A stretch of 64,000 bases of DNA from the NCBI GenBank assembly GCA_023362775.1, contig JALMGJ010000061.1:444001-508000 (forward strand), written 5' to 3'. Below the pieces are notes generated by a model that did not search any database, was not told the origin of the DNA, and worked only from the letters and a program-made list of their open reading frames with translations. This DNA comes from Charina bottae (taxonomy: Eukaryota > Chordata > Lepidosauria > Squamata > Charinaidae). Shown here in pieces: positions 35,001-47,000 of the stretch. The position numbers were made by a program, and so were the translations under genes. Positions within the stretch are counted from its first letter, which is position 1. Every line of letters starts with the position of its first letter.

Positions 35001-38000
35001 AACAGCAAGACCTCTGGCAGGCCTTTCACCTCTCTCTTTCTTACATTCCCGTTTCTGAATCTGTTAGGATTCATTCCTACATTAGCCTAATAAATAAATG
35101 GATCTTCCACATCCAGAAGCAGTATACCTCTAATCCCCACGTGGACAAATGAGGAGAGACTACCTCTGCAATGCCCACCGGCAGGAATCTAAAGGGACCT
35201 GTCAGAAAGGGAGGGCTTGGGATTCCATCCCACAAGGTGATTCCTATGTTCTTCCGGACTTTGCAAGCATAAGACCCTGGTCAGGGCCTGTAACCAGGAT
35301 AAAATCCAGGAGACAAACTCACAGCAAAAGGGGTCTCTTGACAGCTGCCCTGCTGGCCCCCCTCACCCTCACCCTATAATATTTAGCTATGCAAACTGCA
35401 CTGCAGCGACACCTATTGAGAAGAAACAAACATTACAGCACAAGGTAGCACTGAAAACGTTAGGAAAAAAAGTGGGAAACGAACAGCTGAGAGCACCCAA
35501 GTCCAGGGCCCCTCCAGAAAGGTGGCCAAGCGCGTAATCGTGGGAACCCAGCCGTCTGTGAGACTCGGACCAGACGGGCTGCCCACCTGGGATTCAAAGG
35601 AGGGGAAATACATTTCACGGCAAGATGCTCTCTCCCCCTCGCAAACTTGGATCTGAAACCAAACGGAGGGAAGAGCCGTAGGCAGAGGAAAGGTTTACAT
35701 ATATTCCAGCATCTCCCTGATTTTTATTCCCCCCCGCCCCCCCCGAGGGCTCCCGCAGGCAAAGCGCAGCACCTCTTTAGCCCCTGAAGGGCAGGAGGGC
35801 AACGGCCCCGCAAGGGATTTGCGATCCCCTGCCCGCTTCTGTCAAACCAGGTAGAAACATCTGCAGCTCACAGATGCTGTTTACACAGAATTATTACCCC
35901 AATTATAAACGTCTGCGCTAGCTGTAATTGCTCGCGTCTCCAGAATGGTGTGTTTTTGACGGAGACAAGCAAGGGGGTTTATTTATTGAATGGCTCCAGA
36001 ACGCTTGTGCAGCTAAATTAGAATTACTCTTCCTGCCTGCACCCCCCGCACGCACCCCCCTTTCGGGGATCGGATGCGCCTTCCTTCCAGGGCCGATCTG
36101 GGGCACCTCCTCTCCCGCCTGCCCCTCTGCTTCTGGCGCCCCTCGGCTCGGCTGCAGCTGCCTCCAAAGCTGGCACAGGTGTTTTTGCGTTTCAGGTGAG
36201 ATGCCGCCCATCCCCAGGACAGCCACCTTGGCCCCCAGTGCTGGGTAAGAACGTCTAAGGTTGCCAAGGGTTTCAACACAACCATCCCACCCCCAACTTT
36301 GGCCTGTCACTGAGGGGTCCCCGAGACAGTTTGGAGATACCTTTTACGGCATTAGCCGAATTCTTCCCCGCAGCCCCGCCCCGCCCAGGGGGATACTCCA
36401 GAAACGCCATTTCCCCCCAAGAACAGATGCTGAAAGCAAAGCTTGGTAATTACAACCAGCTAGACAGACACCAGTGAACACAATCTATTTAACTAATTGC
36501 CTTAATTAAATCCTCAACACTTCCTGGGAAGGATTCCTCTCTACAGCAAAGACAGACACCTTAAAAGGAGAGGGAGGGAACGAACCCCTTACAGGCTCAG
36601 AGGCTCAGGTTTCAATTTTCAGGAAAGAAGGTCTAACCGCACCCCTCCTTAATCTGCTAGGCTATATGGAGGAATAACTGCGCAGTGTGGAGGCTGTCAT
36701 TCCAGGGCGGGATCGATTCCTGAACCTGATGTGGAGCAGGTCAGGACGGACCCAGCAGAAGACTTCCGACCGTGGGGGATGAAGGTTTGGAACTTGCTGC
36801 TGCCAGATGTGGGGACAGCCGACGAGCAACCTTGGCAAGGTTGGTGGCTGGGGAATTCTGGGACTTGAAGTCCACACAGCTTAAAGTTGCCAAGGTTGAG
36901 AAACGCTGGGCTCTAAAGATGCTGAGGTGATTCCAAGGAGGAGGAGGACATATCTACGGCACGGCACCATTTTAATCCCCTTGCCACCCGTTGCAGGAGG
37001 GAACTGCCTAAGGTCGCCTAACCCCTGATTCTGGGGGGCTCCCTGCTCAGTTTCATCCCCCACCCAACCATGGGGAGACCCGCCTCCATTTCGAGGGAGC
37101 GTCCAATGGGCTGCAGGCGAGGCCAGAGACGTCTGGCTGCCTCTCGAAGGGGCCAGTCTGGCTCACGAGCTACCTTACCGGGAAGCGCCGCCCCTCACCT
37201 GGCTGCGAAGCTTGGCCCACTCCTCCGGCCTTCCCGACGGGCACGGGTCCGCCCCAGAGCTCTCCAGCAGCAGCTGGACGTCCGCCAGCAAGGCGTGGGT
37301 CCTTTTCAGGTCGCGCCGGAGTCGCTTCTCCACGTCGAAGTCCCGGTGGCCGATCTGGAGGACGGGGAGAGGTCAGGGGCCTGGCGTTCGGGCCTTCATG
37401 CGGCGGGCCCAAACCAAGCGGGAACGTAAAACGTTGTAAGATTGAATGGCTGCATCCGCTTTTTTAAGCAAAGGCTTCAACCACCTATCCAGCAAGACAG
37501 CCAGGAGAAAACCGAGCGCATCGGGAGCGAGGATCCCCTGCGACAGTGACGTCAATGCTCTTTTAGGGAGGGAGGGTCTTCAGCAACGTGGGCTCCCTCC
37601 TGCCTGGCGAAAGGGGGACTCCAGATGCCCTCCGTGCCCTTTTGCCGTTGGCCTGCAGGGTGTGGGGCCTCTGGGACGCCCCGGTGCCCTCTGCCCTCGC
37701 CCTGGGTTTCCCCCCCGCACGCCGGGCAGCCGCCCCTCCCTCACCTGCTCGCAGAGGGTGGCAACCAGGCCCTCCAGGTCCCTCTTCTCACGCAGGATCG
37801 TCCGCTTCTCTTCGCACTCCTGCTCACACTGCATCTCCAGCTGGCGAAGCTGCGGCCGAGCACAGGGAGAAATGAGGGGGCCCCGTGGGCTGGGAGGGGG
37901 CGCGCACCCACCCCCCTCGGGCAGGCCCTACCCTCTTCTGGCAGGACGTGCGGGTGTCCTCCAGCTCCTCCTCCTTGTCCTCCAGCTCCTTCTGGTGGAT

Positions 38001-41000
38001 CTGCTTCGTCCTCTCGATTTCCAGCTCGAGCCTCAGGTGAAGCTGGCGGGGGAATCGGGAAGCGCATTTTGCGGCGGGTCCCCCGGGTGGGCGGGCAGCC
38101 TGGGCTCCCCCCTCCTCCCGGCCCCCAAGGCCAGCGGCTGAAGCGCCCCCAGGAGGGGCCTCACCTGCTCCAGCTGCTCCACGGCGCTCGCCTGCTGGCT
38201 CAGCTCCCGCTGCTGCTCCGAGGCTGTGGATTCGAGGTCCCACAGCTTCTTCTGCAGAGCAGCCGTGGCGCCGGCATCCAGGCCGCTGGCGGAGCCGAGC
38301 TCCTCCACCTGGGAGCTCAGCAGCGTGGCCCGTCGGCTGAGGCCGTCCTTCTCCAACTCCTTTTGCTGCGGGCAGCCGGGAGAAGAGCCCTCATGAAGCC
38401 GGCCTTGGGGGCCGGCTTCCGAATCCCAGGGCTGAGGTGCCACGGGGCTTGCGGGCACCGGGTTCAACCCACCCGCCCGGGCCGTACCTCGAGGCCCTGC
38501 TGCAGCCTGCCCAGCTGGAACTGGAGGCCGGTGTTCTCCAGCGCCACCTTCTCGCGGAGGCTCTTCTCGAAGGCCGACTCCCCCAGGGCCCGCGCCAACT
38601 GCAGGTCGAACCTGCCGAGGAAACGCGGCCCCTGGGGTGGATCTGCACTGGCGGGCCCCTGGCACCCGGGAGCTGGATCTGCACTGGCGGGCCCCTGGCG
38701 CCCGGGAGCTGGATCTGCACTGGCGGGCCCCTGGCGCCCGGGAGCTGGATCTGCACTGGCGGGCCCCTGGCGCCCGGGAGCTGGATCTGCACTGGCGGGC
38801 CCCTGGCACCCGGGAGCTGGATCTGCACTGGCGGGCCCCTGGCGCCCGGGAGCTGGCGGGGCTGAGGGTGGCCCCCCGCGCCCCGAGGACTGGCTGCTCT
38901 GCCAGCCAGAGAGGAACTGAGGGCTTGAGTGCCCAGCGCCAGGAACAAAATGCCATTTCTGGGCGCAGAAAAAGGAATCCATCGACTTTCTTCCAGAGTC
39001 GGTCCAAAGACACCCCCGGGAGACTCTTCCACAATAGGCCTCCCTCTCTCTCCTTGGATCCTTGCTCCCGCTCACCTGCCCTCCTCCTCCTGGGCCCAAT
39101 CCAGAGTTTGGGCAAGGAAGGAAGACCCACCTTCGTCTCCTAGCTCCCACTGCGGCACCCTTCCCTCTCGGGGCCACCGAACCGCCGGCAGCAGTGGGGC
39201 CAGGGGGCCGCGGGGCTTGGTGGGTGGACCCCGGGGTGTGCAGTCCTCGGTAGGGCTGCTCCCGTGCCCTCCACGCGTGGCGGATCCATGTGAGGCTCAA
39301 GGCTCCCCCCGCCCCATGCGCGTCCCCTAAACAAGCCCATTGTGAAAGCACAGAGAGCGCCCCCTCCATTACTTGCCTGCTTGTGGGGGGAAGGGAAAGA
39401 AAAGGCAGGGAGGGACCCCTAATCTATGCCCCCAAGCCTTACTCAGTCCAATATGCTTGGGCTATTTACGGCTACAATTTCCCTCCTAAAGGAGCACGCA
39501 GGAAACAGAGCAACTTGTGGACCGAATACATGAGAATCTCTATGCACTTCAGGGGCTGCTTTTTCCCAGCCCCCCTGCCGTGCCCAAGCCTCACTTCTTC
39601 TGCTTCTTCTCCAGCTCGTGGTTGCGGCTTTGCTGGTTCTCCATCAGCACCCGGGTGTCTTCCAGGTCGCACGTCAACTGCTTGCACTTCCGCTTCAGCT
39701 GCTGGGCCGTCCGCCGGGCCTCCTCGTAGAGCTGCTGGGCCTCGCTGAGCTGCCAGCGGGAATGCCCGCGTGAGAAGGGGAGCCGGGCGGGGGCGCCACC
39801 CGCCCCTACTGCACGCCCTGAATGCCACACCCCCTCCCACCTCCACCGCCGGAGTGCTTCGAGACCCTGCACCAAGGCCAGCCTCGTTGGGTGCCCCCAT
39901 CCCTGGCATGGATGACCAGCCGGGGCAAAGGGACTTGGCGGTCCAGCAAACTCTGGCTTAGCACCAGGCACCAGGCCTGGCACGCACAGAGATGCCAAAG
40001 ACAAAAGGACGGCAGCCGGCAGCGGTGGGGAGGCCCGGGGGGGGGGGGGGCTTCGAGGCGAACACGTCCCGCGCGGTGGGGAAACTTCAACTCGGCCCTG
40101 CCCGGCCAGCCTTCCCTGTACATTCCCACGTGCACGTTTGCACACGCACTCCCTCTCCGTGGCCTGCCTTTTGCTCCGAGTCCGCCTTGGCCTGCTGCTC
40201 CCGCTCCAACCTTCCTTCCAGCTGGGCGACCCTCTTCCGCAGAAATGCAATCTCGGTCTCTGCGCAGTCCAGGCGCATCTGCCACTCCTCCCCTGTCGGT
40301 GCAGGACGATCAGCGCTTGCACGGCCTGCCCGTCACGCCCAACTTCAGGGCTGGCACACAGGCAGCAGGGACACAGTTGCTGGAGGTGGTGTCAGGGACC
40401 CCAGCTGCCCTTCGTGCAATGGAGGGTGCCGAAAACGTTCCCCTCGAACAGCGGGACCCCCTGGCATTCTTAAAAATGACTGAGGACCCCAAAGAGTTCC
40501 GGTTTATGTGGGTTCTATCTATAGATACTTACTGTATTAGAAATCAAAACTGAGGAATTATACTGATTTGACTTTGCGGAGCCCCTGAAAGGTCCCCAGA
40601 CCTCTGTGAGAACCTCTGCCCCGGAGCCCAGCAGCGCTCAAGCCTCTGAGGCCGCTGCTTTGCTGCCTGGGTTCTCGTCAAAGGAGCTGCACTTGCTGAA
40701 GCGGCCTTAGGAGGCCGCTCATCCCTGAGGACCGGCTTGCCTCCTGGAAGCCCTGCCCCCGGCGTCCGGGCGGAAGAGCGTCTCTGGACTAAAATGCGGT
40801 GGTGCTGACCCCGGGCTGGATTTCCCCACCCGTGAGGACCCTCGTAAATATTCACAGGCACGTCGAGAAGTCTCGAGGGAAAGGGAGCTCAGCGCCTTTC
40901 ATGCCACATTTGCAATAACCTTAGATGTTGCACTCAGCCCGACTCACAAGATTTCCAAAGATATCCTGACATAACTGGGGCAGAAATTCTCCGGGGCAGC

Positions 41001-44000
41001 CAGGGGCGCTACGTGGCTTTACTCAAACTGACATGCCCCAACCCACCCCAACCCCGTCCTGGTGCTTCCCCCCAATCGAAATGATGGGGAGAGACAGGTG
41101 TCGCTTGGCGAACCGTCAGGCGCCCCAACCTGGCACAGCAGTGGGGAAGGGAGGGTGCCGCTGCTCCGTGAAAGCTTCCAATTAAGATTGAGGCAAGGAG
41201 CAAGCTCCAGACTGCCCCACAATATTCAGGTGCAAAAACCGGTTGGGTGTCAGAGGGAAGCTTGGAGTGGAGGGAGGGAGGAAACAGCATCAACCAATGC
41301 CAGCTAATGGCCATGGCCACCCGAGATCCTGCTGGCATGCTTTGGTGGGGCAGGGGGGATGCCTCCCACCTTGCCCAGAGCTGTTGGCACCCGTCTCACG
41401 TAGCTGAAGCTGCTGTTGGGTTTCCTCCAGCTGCTTTTCGGCCGTCTCCAGCCGTTTCTGAAGTTGGTGCTGCTTGCTCTGAAAGAAAAGGAATGCCTGG
41501 GAATCTGCCTCTTTATTAAATATAAAGTTCCCAGAAATGCCAGGAACCCCCAGAGACACATGCAGCTCTGGCTCCTGTCAATCTGTTGAAAGAGCATTGG
41601 CTTTCCAGAACTGTTTCAAAGGGGAAGAGCATTTCAGAGATCATCTTCTGGAGGAAGCGTGGCACTGGTCCGTTTGCCAAGCGGGGGTGGACCAAGGGTC
41701 TGTGAAACTGAAACTGCTCTGGGCTCAGCTGGCCCAGCCCCGTATCCACGTCAACCAGGGCTGCCCCGGGGCGTGTGGAACAAGCCTCGTGAAGCCCCCC
41801 GTGCGGCTGGCTGGCTGGCTGGCCGAGACAGGAGACCTTGGTGCCGCTTCCTCGGCAAGGAAGGGAAAGGCCCAAGCAGGGCCTCCTTGGCGGTGGGACC
41901 GTGACGCCAGACCCTCCGCCCCAAAGCAGCGGGCCAGCTCCGCTTCCTCCTTCCAGAGCCCGTTTTCCAACCAACATTATTCTGTTTCCGCAGCGCTGAA
42001 AAAGGAGGCCGGCTCCAATTGATTTTTCAGCAGCTGCTCCAAATTGAAGATGGAGAGCGAGGGGATTCTTTTATGGCTGTTTTGGTTTTTTATGTCTAGG
42101 CAATCTTTACTCGACACCACTGTTGCTTTTAAATGGCCAAGTTCTCTGAGCTCTATTTATATTTGATGCGTTCAGGCACCACTTTGAAGTCTCCCAAGTA
42201 GTCAGGTGGGGGGGAGAAGCTGCAGATTAAATTAACAAACCCCGGGGGGGGGGGGATTGAAAGAAGGGCCTTTGCACATGCAGACCGCTGCAGGACGGGG
42301 GCGGGGCGGGGACTGCTGCGGGGGCACTTTTGCTTGGGGTCAGTGGCTGCAGACCGCTGCCGAGTCCCTCTGCGCCCCCCATACCCCCCCACACCTGCAG
42401 CTCCTTGGCCTCCTTCGATGCCCGCAGCCTCTCTGCCCGTTCCCCTTCCAGCGCCTGGCAGGCGACGTCTCCTTTCAAGCGCTCGTCCGACAGCTCTGCC
42501 GTGAGGTCTATCATCTAAACAAAGCAGAAACGTGCCGTGGGAGGAAGCCTTCTCCATGGAATACGTGGAAAAATAAGGAAAGCTGCATTGTTCAAAATTG
42601 TCCATTGTTGCATAATTTGTCCAGAACTTGGGTCCCCTCTGTGGATGGATGGGTGGGTGGGTGGGTGGATGGATGGATGGACGGACGGACGGATCTCACT
42701 TAACCACACAGCCAGTAATGCCAGCTTTTCAAGTATCTGCCAACATCTATTGGCTTCCAGAGTACTTGCACAGCGGTGGCTGTGGCAGCCCGAGGCTGGC
42801 TGGGACTCGGGAAACCCGTTCTCTCCCAGCCAGGTGGCCCAGGCAGTGGCTGCTGCCTCAGCTTCGGGAGAGGAGGCAGCGCTGGGACGGTTGTTTTGGA
42901 GTTCCTCTGCTCATGCAAATCCTCTCCGCGGGTTTATTGGAAACCTGAGACAATTTGATAATCTCCCGGGTGCTCCGGGCATAATGATAGTGTTAATTAA
43001 TTAATTGCTGAAAAGAGGCTTCTGCAGGAGTGTGCCAAACAACTGTTGTCTAATTCCCTGCACGGCCGAACGTGCAACAAATGCTTGCCAAGTTCGGGGG
43101 GGGGGGGGGAGAAAAGCCTGGGAAGCTGATCTGGCAAAACTCCAGGCTCTGCATGGGAAGCGAGGGGAGGAGGAGGGCCAGTGGGCCTGGGAACAGAGCA
43201 GCCCGGCCAGCCAAGGGGACCCTTCCGGGCGAGGGGCGCAGAGCTGAACGCCTTTCACGGAACGGACCCTCTTCCTCCCCCTCCTCTGCCCAAAGAGCCC
43301 CCCGTTGGCCGACCTTTCGGGGCTGCAGAGGCCAAGGGCAGAAACGGTCCCCTTCTGCAACCTTTCCACAGGTGGCCCCCGAAGGCCAGAGCAAGAAGGG
43401 CCAAGTCCCACCCAAGTGGGCTGACAGAGTGACGAGGGAGCAACTCCCAGCCCGCTGCAGTGGGGGGGGGGCAGGGGACAGAAAACCTCTGGGCCCACCC
43501 TTCAAGAAGGAAATCTGCAGGGGTTTCCACCAGCAGATAAGCCTCCAGCTGCCCCTTCCATGCACTCTGTTTTTTGTTCCCATTTGTGCCCGAGGGACCT
43601 GCCCAGAGACCAGCTGCCCCCAAACCCTCCCAGGACACGTTCGCCTGCAGGAGTCTTCGGTTCGCCCGTGGCCCAGGCAGAGGGCACAGCTGGGGCGATG
43701 CCAGCGCCGCCTGCCCCTCCCTCTGAACCGCTCCCTTTCCAGCAAGGGCAGTTTGCAGGAACTGCTCGGGATAAGCCTTCAGAAGGGTTTCCGTTCCTCT
43801 CCTTCCCTTTTGTGCTACGTTTTGCAACCACTCTACCTTCTTACCCATCTATCCATTCTTCTGGGAGCCATGCTTGATAAAGGACTGGATAGGAATGCTT
43901 TAAATAATGAAGAAATAGCTCTTTTGTGCTGCATAACTCCCTCTTTGAAAAAGAGCCAAGTTGGCCAGGAGTCCAAGCAGGCCCCCTCCGCTTGGGGCTT

Positions 44001-47000
44001 CCAAACCCTTCCTCTCTGCGGGGCTGGAGAAGCGCGTAGGGCCGTTCAAAGCTGTCCATCTTGAAGCGATCGGGCGAGCCCAGGGCGGGACTGCGAGGTG
44101 GCAGAGATTGATCGCCCTGAGGTCGCCCGCCTCCGGGACCGGCTGCATCTCGGGCAGCCAGAGAGGGGGGAGCGCTTCAGCTGGCTGCTCCGTACGAGCC
44201 CCTCCGCTCATCCCCGGCATTCCGGAGGGTCTGCCTTCCCGGCTCCACGACCCAATTCCCAGGTTCGGGTCCCAGGATGCTGCCGGTTCCTGGTAGTAGT
44301 TAAGAGGGAGCGAGACACCCCAAAGCCCGCCCCAACTTAACTCCCCAGGGCAGCCCGGCAGGAGTCGCAGGGCAGTGGTGGGGATGCCCGGGGGCTTCCC
44401 TCCGCTGGGTGCCCTTCTCTGGGGCCCCAGGAGGATGGCAGCCGCCGTTTCGTGGCGGCACCTCCAAGCGATTCCAGGCGCAAGGACCGTTGGCAGGCTG
44501 AAGGTCGAGCCCGGCTTAGGTGGCGCTCCGAGCAAGCTGCCAGCCTGCCTCGGTGCAGGGGACACCGACTCCCGTGTTCCCGAGGAGGCGGCGGCGGATC
44601 TGGCCTGGGGAACAGCGTGAGCAGAAAGGCCTCCTCCAGCAGCTGCAGCTTAAAACAGGTCATTTAACTCCCACGAAATGTTCTAGAAAGGCACCACGCC
44701 AGCTTCCAAATTGTTTTCCTTCCTCGGTTGGGCAGCGCTGGAACCCAGCAACGTTGTTGACGGCAGCTCGGCTGCAGAGGAGGAAGCAAGAGACTGCCGC
44801 CCATCCTCCCCTGCCAGCTGCTGGGCCGAGGGATGCCCGGGCGGCCCCGAACACAGAGTTTGGTCCCCTGCCACGTGCCGCCACTCGGGGAAGGCCACCC
44901 CCTCTTTTCCTGAGCGCGAGCGGCCCTTCTCTTGATGACGGCGTTTCTCCATGCCGAATCTCGCCCTGCTTGCAGCAGAGGAAAATGCAGACGGCCCCAG
45001 CACTCAGCAGGACCGCAGGGAGCGGCCGGGCAAGCCAAGGCCGGGCAAGAAAGGAGCTCAGTGGAATCATTTTACTGGCTCGGCCTTGGAGCAAAGCTGT
45101 CCAAGCAACCCCAGCCGGTCCTGCTGGAGAGCAGCAGCTGAAGTGGCTGTCAAGCAGGCCTCTTGGCCGAGCGGTCCCCCCGTTAGGCACTGTCTCAGGG
45201 GCTTGGCTGGCCCAGGGGAAGGGGCAGAGGACCAAGAGAGGGGCAGGGGAGCCAAGCCGCCAGGGAGGGCCTCCTGGGAACCGGGAGATGAGGAAAGGAA
45301 GGAAGGAAGGAAGGAAGAAACGGGGTTTCCTAACAGGGTTGCAATCGCCCTGCGGCCTTTGCTGCCCACCGTTAGGCGCCGTCTCAGCCCGCGCTGTTCC
45401 TCCCAGGCCGGGAGAGGCCGACCCGAGTGTAACCAGAGTGTGTGTCAGTAGCTGTAATTTCCCTGCTCGTTATTGCCTTAGCCATGGAAATGGATTGCAT
45501 TGGCACTGCCATCTTCACATCCTGCGAAGAAGCGCGTTCTGCGGCATTCCCGTTCCCCAGCCGGGTCATGCTCTCGTGCCAAAACCAGAGGGGACTGCAG
45601 ACGTGCCCAGCCCACCCTCCCCCGTATCACTCGGGGGCACAAGCGCCCCTCAGCCCTACTGACCGCAGCGCCAATCCAACGAGATGCGGCTGCAATTGGC
45701 AGCTGCTGACCCGGGCTCGGCCTCAGGAGGATTCTGGGGAGGACCCCTGGCCCAAAGGCTGCTGTTTCAGAGAGAGAAGGACCCCTCTTTGGGCAAGAAC
45801 AGGAGAACTTGCAACTCAACTGTTGGGTGCAGACCGGAGCCAGCCTTAAGCCCCACGTTCCGTCCTTCACATGGGCGCCCCCAAACAAGCAACCCAGCAC
45901 CTCCTGCCCCCAAAGGCCTGCCGACGCAGCTCCACCTCCCACCTTGGTCTCCAGCAGTTCGGTGTTCTGCCGAAGCTCCTGGCGAGAAACTTCTGAATTC
46001 TCCAACTTCTTTCGGAGCGTTGCAAGTTCCTCCTGAGGAAAAAAAGGAAGGAAGGTCCTCTCCGGGGTTTGTTCACCACCTGCAGACCTTTAGTTGAGGA
46101 CCAGTCAACTTGGAGTTTGGAGAGGCCGCACGGGCCAAACGGCTGCCACAAGGGAGGAGTGGCCGATCGCCCACCTCCCAGATGAAAATCCAAACCCACA
46201 GCATTGTGGGAAAGGTGAGGCTCGGCTGTTCAGATTCTCAATTAAGAGAACCTCCAAAGAACAGAAGTAGGGTGGGCAGGGAGCGTGGGGAATGCCAAGG
46301 GGCGGGGCCGGGCACCACCAAAACTACAGGTTTCTAAGGCTGCCTTCTTTCAGAATCTGCTACCTCTTCGAAAGGGGGGGGGGCGTTCTCACCCAGATCC
46401 CCCTTGCAGCCCAGCCAGGAGGGCCCTGGGGTTGCGGGGAAGGAGGCTGCAGCCAAGACACTGGGCAGCTGCTGGAATCTCTCTTAGAGCTCTCCCAGTT
46501 CAGCTCAGGGAAAGCGGGATTGGGGCCCGGTTCCCGCTTCCCTTCCTGGCAACTCACGGAAGGGGTCTCCGTACCTCCTTGGCTCGGAGCTGGCCTTCTG
46601 CCACACCGATGGTCAGGAGTGGCCGGACTCTGCACAGCAGCTGCCACCATGGCCAGTGCTTCACGGCTTGGAAGACGGCCACGTTCTTCTGGATGCACCG
46701 GGCAGCCAGGCCCTGGATCTGGAAGCGGGAGGCAGCCCAAGGACTAAGACCGCTCCCCGCTGGGACCCTGGGTTCCCTAGGAATCCGGCTGGCCGGCTCC
46801 CACTGGAAGCAGCCCGGCCCTGCTAGGCCCTTCCCCCGAAGGGGACCCCACCACCTGCCCCGGACCCTGCGCCGCTCCTGGATCCCACAGCCTCCAGCCG
46901 AGGCCACCAGGGCTGCTCTCCTCCGCCGAAAAGCAGCGTTACCTTTAATTTCTTGAACTTCTGACGCGAGAGGAACCCTTTGCAGGCCGCCTGGAGGAAG

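Larger units (their letters stand above)
31702..37198 (-). other. MYO18B: MYO18B intron 30-31 (largest)
   Basis: 5.5-kb intron. Contains AT-rich unique islands near 33,500-33,860, 35,870-36,015 and 36,430-36,530, and a half hAT MITE at 36,843-36,908. No coding exon fits between the flanking phase-0 exons. Confidence 0.8.
42515..45942 (-). other. MYO18B: MYO18B intron 21-22
   Basis: 3.4-kb intron with a (GGAT/GGTG/GGAC)n microsatellite, the octamer cluster, and a (GGAA)n run at 45,295-45,316. The remaining sequence is GC-rich and featureless to me. Confidence 0.8.

Noticed and set aside
38639..38854. CRISPR-like direct repeats
   Set aside because: The units are contiguous without spacers, and the context is a vertebrate intron. 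It is a minisatellite.
37625..38920. 431-residue open frame on the + strand
   Set aside because: It is the antisense of MYO18B exons 26-29 and of the 36-bp minisatellite in GC-rich DNA. Low complexity, no family resemblance, no splice logic.
38464..39369. 301-residue minus-strand open frame with repeated [16 protein letters not shown] units
   Set aside because: Most of it is the intronic minisatellite, whose 36-base unit keeps frames open. Only the last 41 codons belong to MYO18B exon 26.
41400..41408. Internal GTGAGA donor within MYO18B exon 23
   Set aside because: Using it would put the join to exon 24 out of frame; the later GCAAG|GTGGGA site fits phase and homology.
44098..44340. Protein-like + strand frame ([19 protein letters not shown])
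   Set aside because: Looks helical but has no family match I know, no flanking splice sites that fit, and lies in a MYO18B intron; most likely chance.
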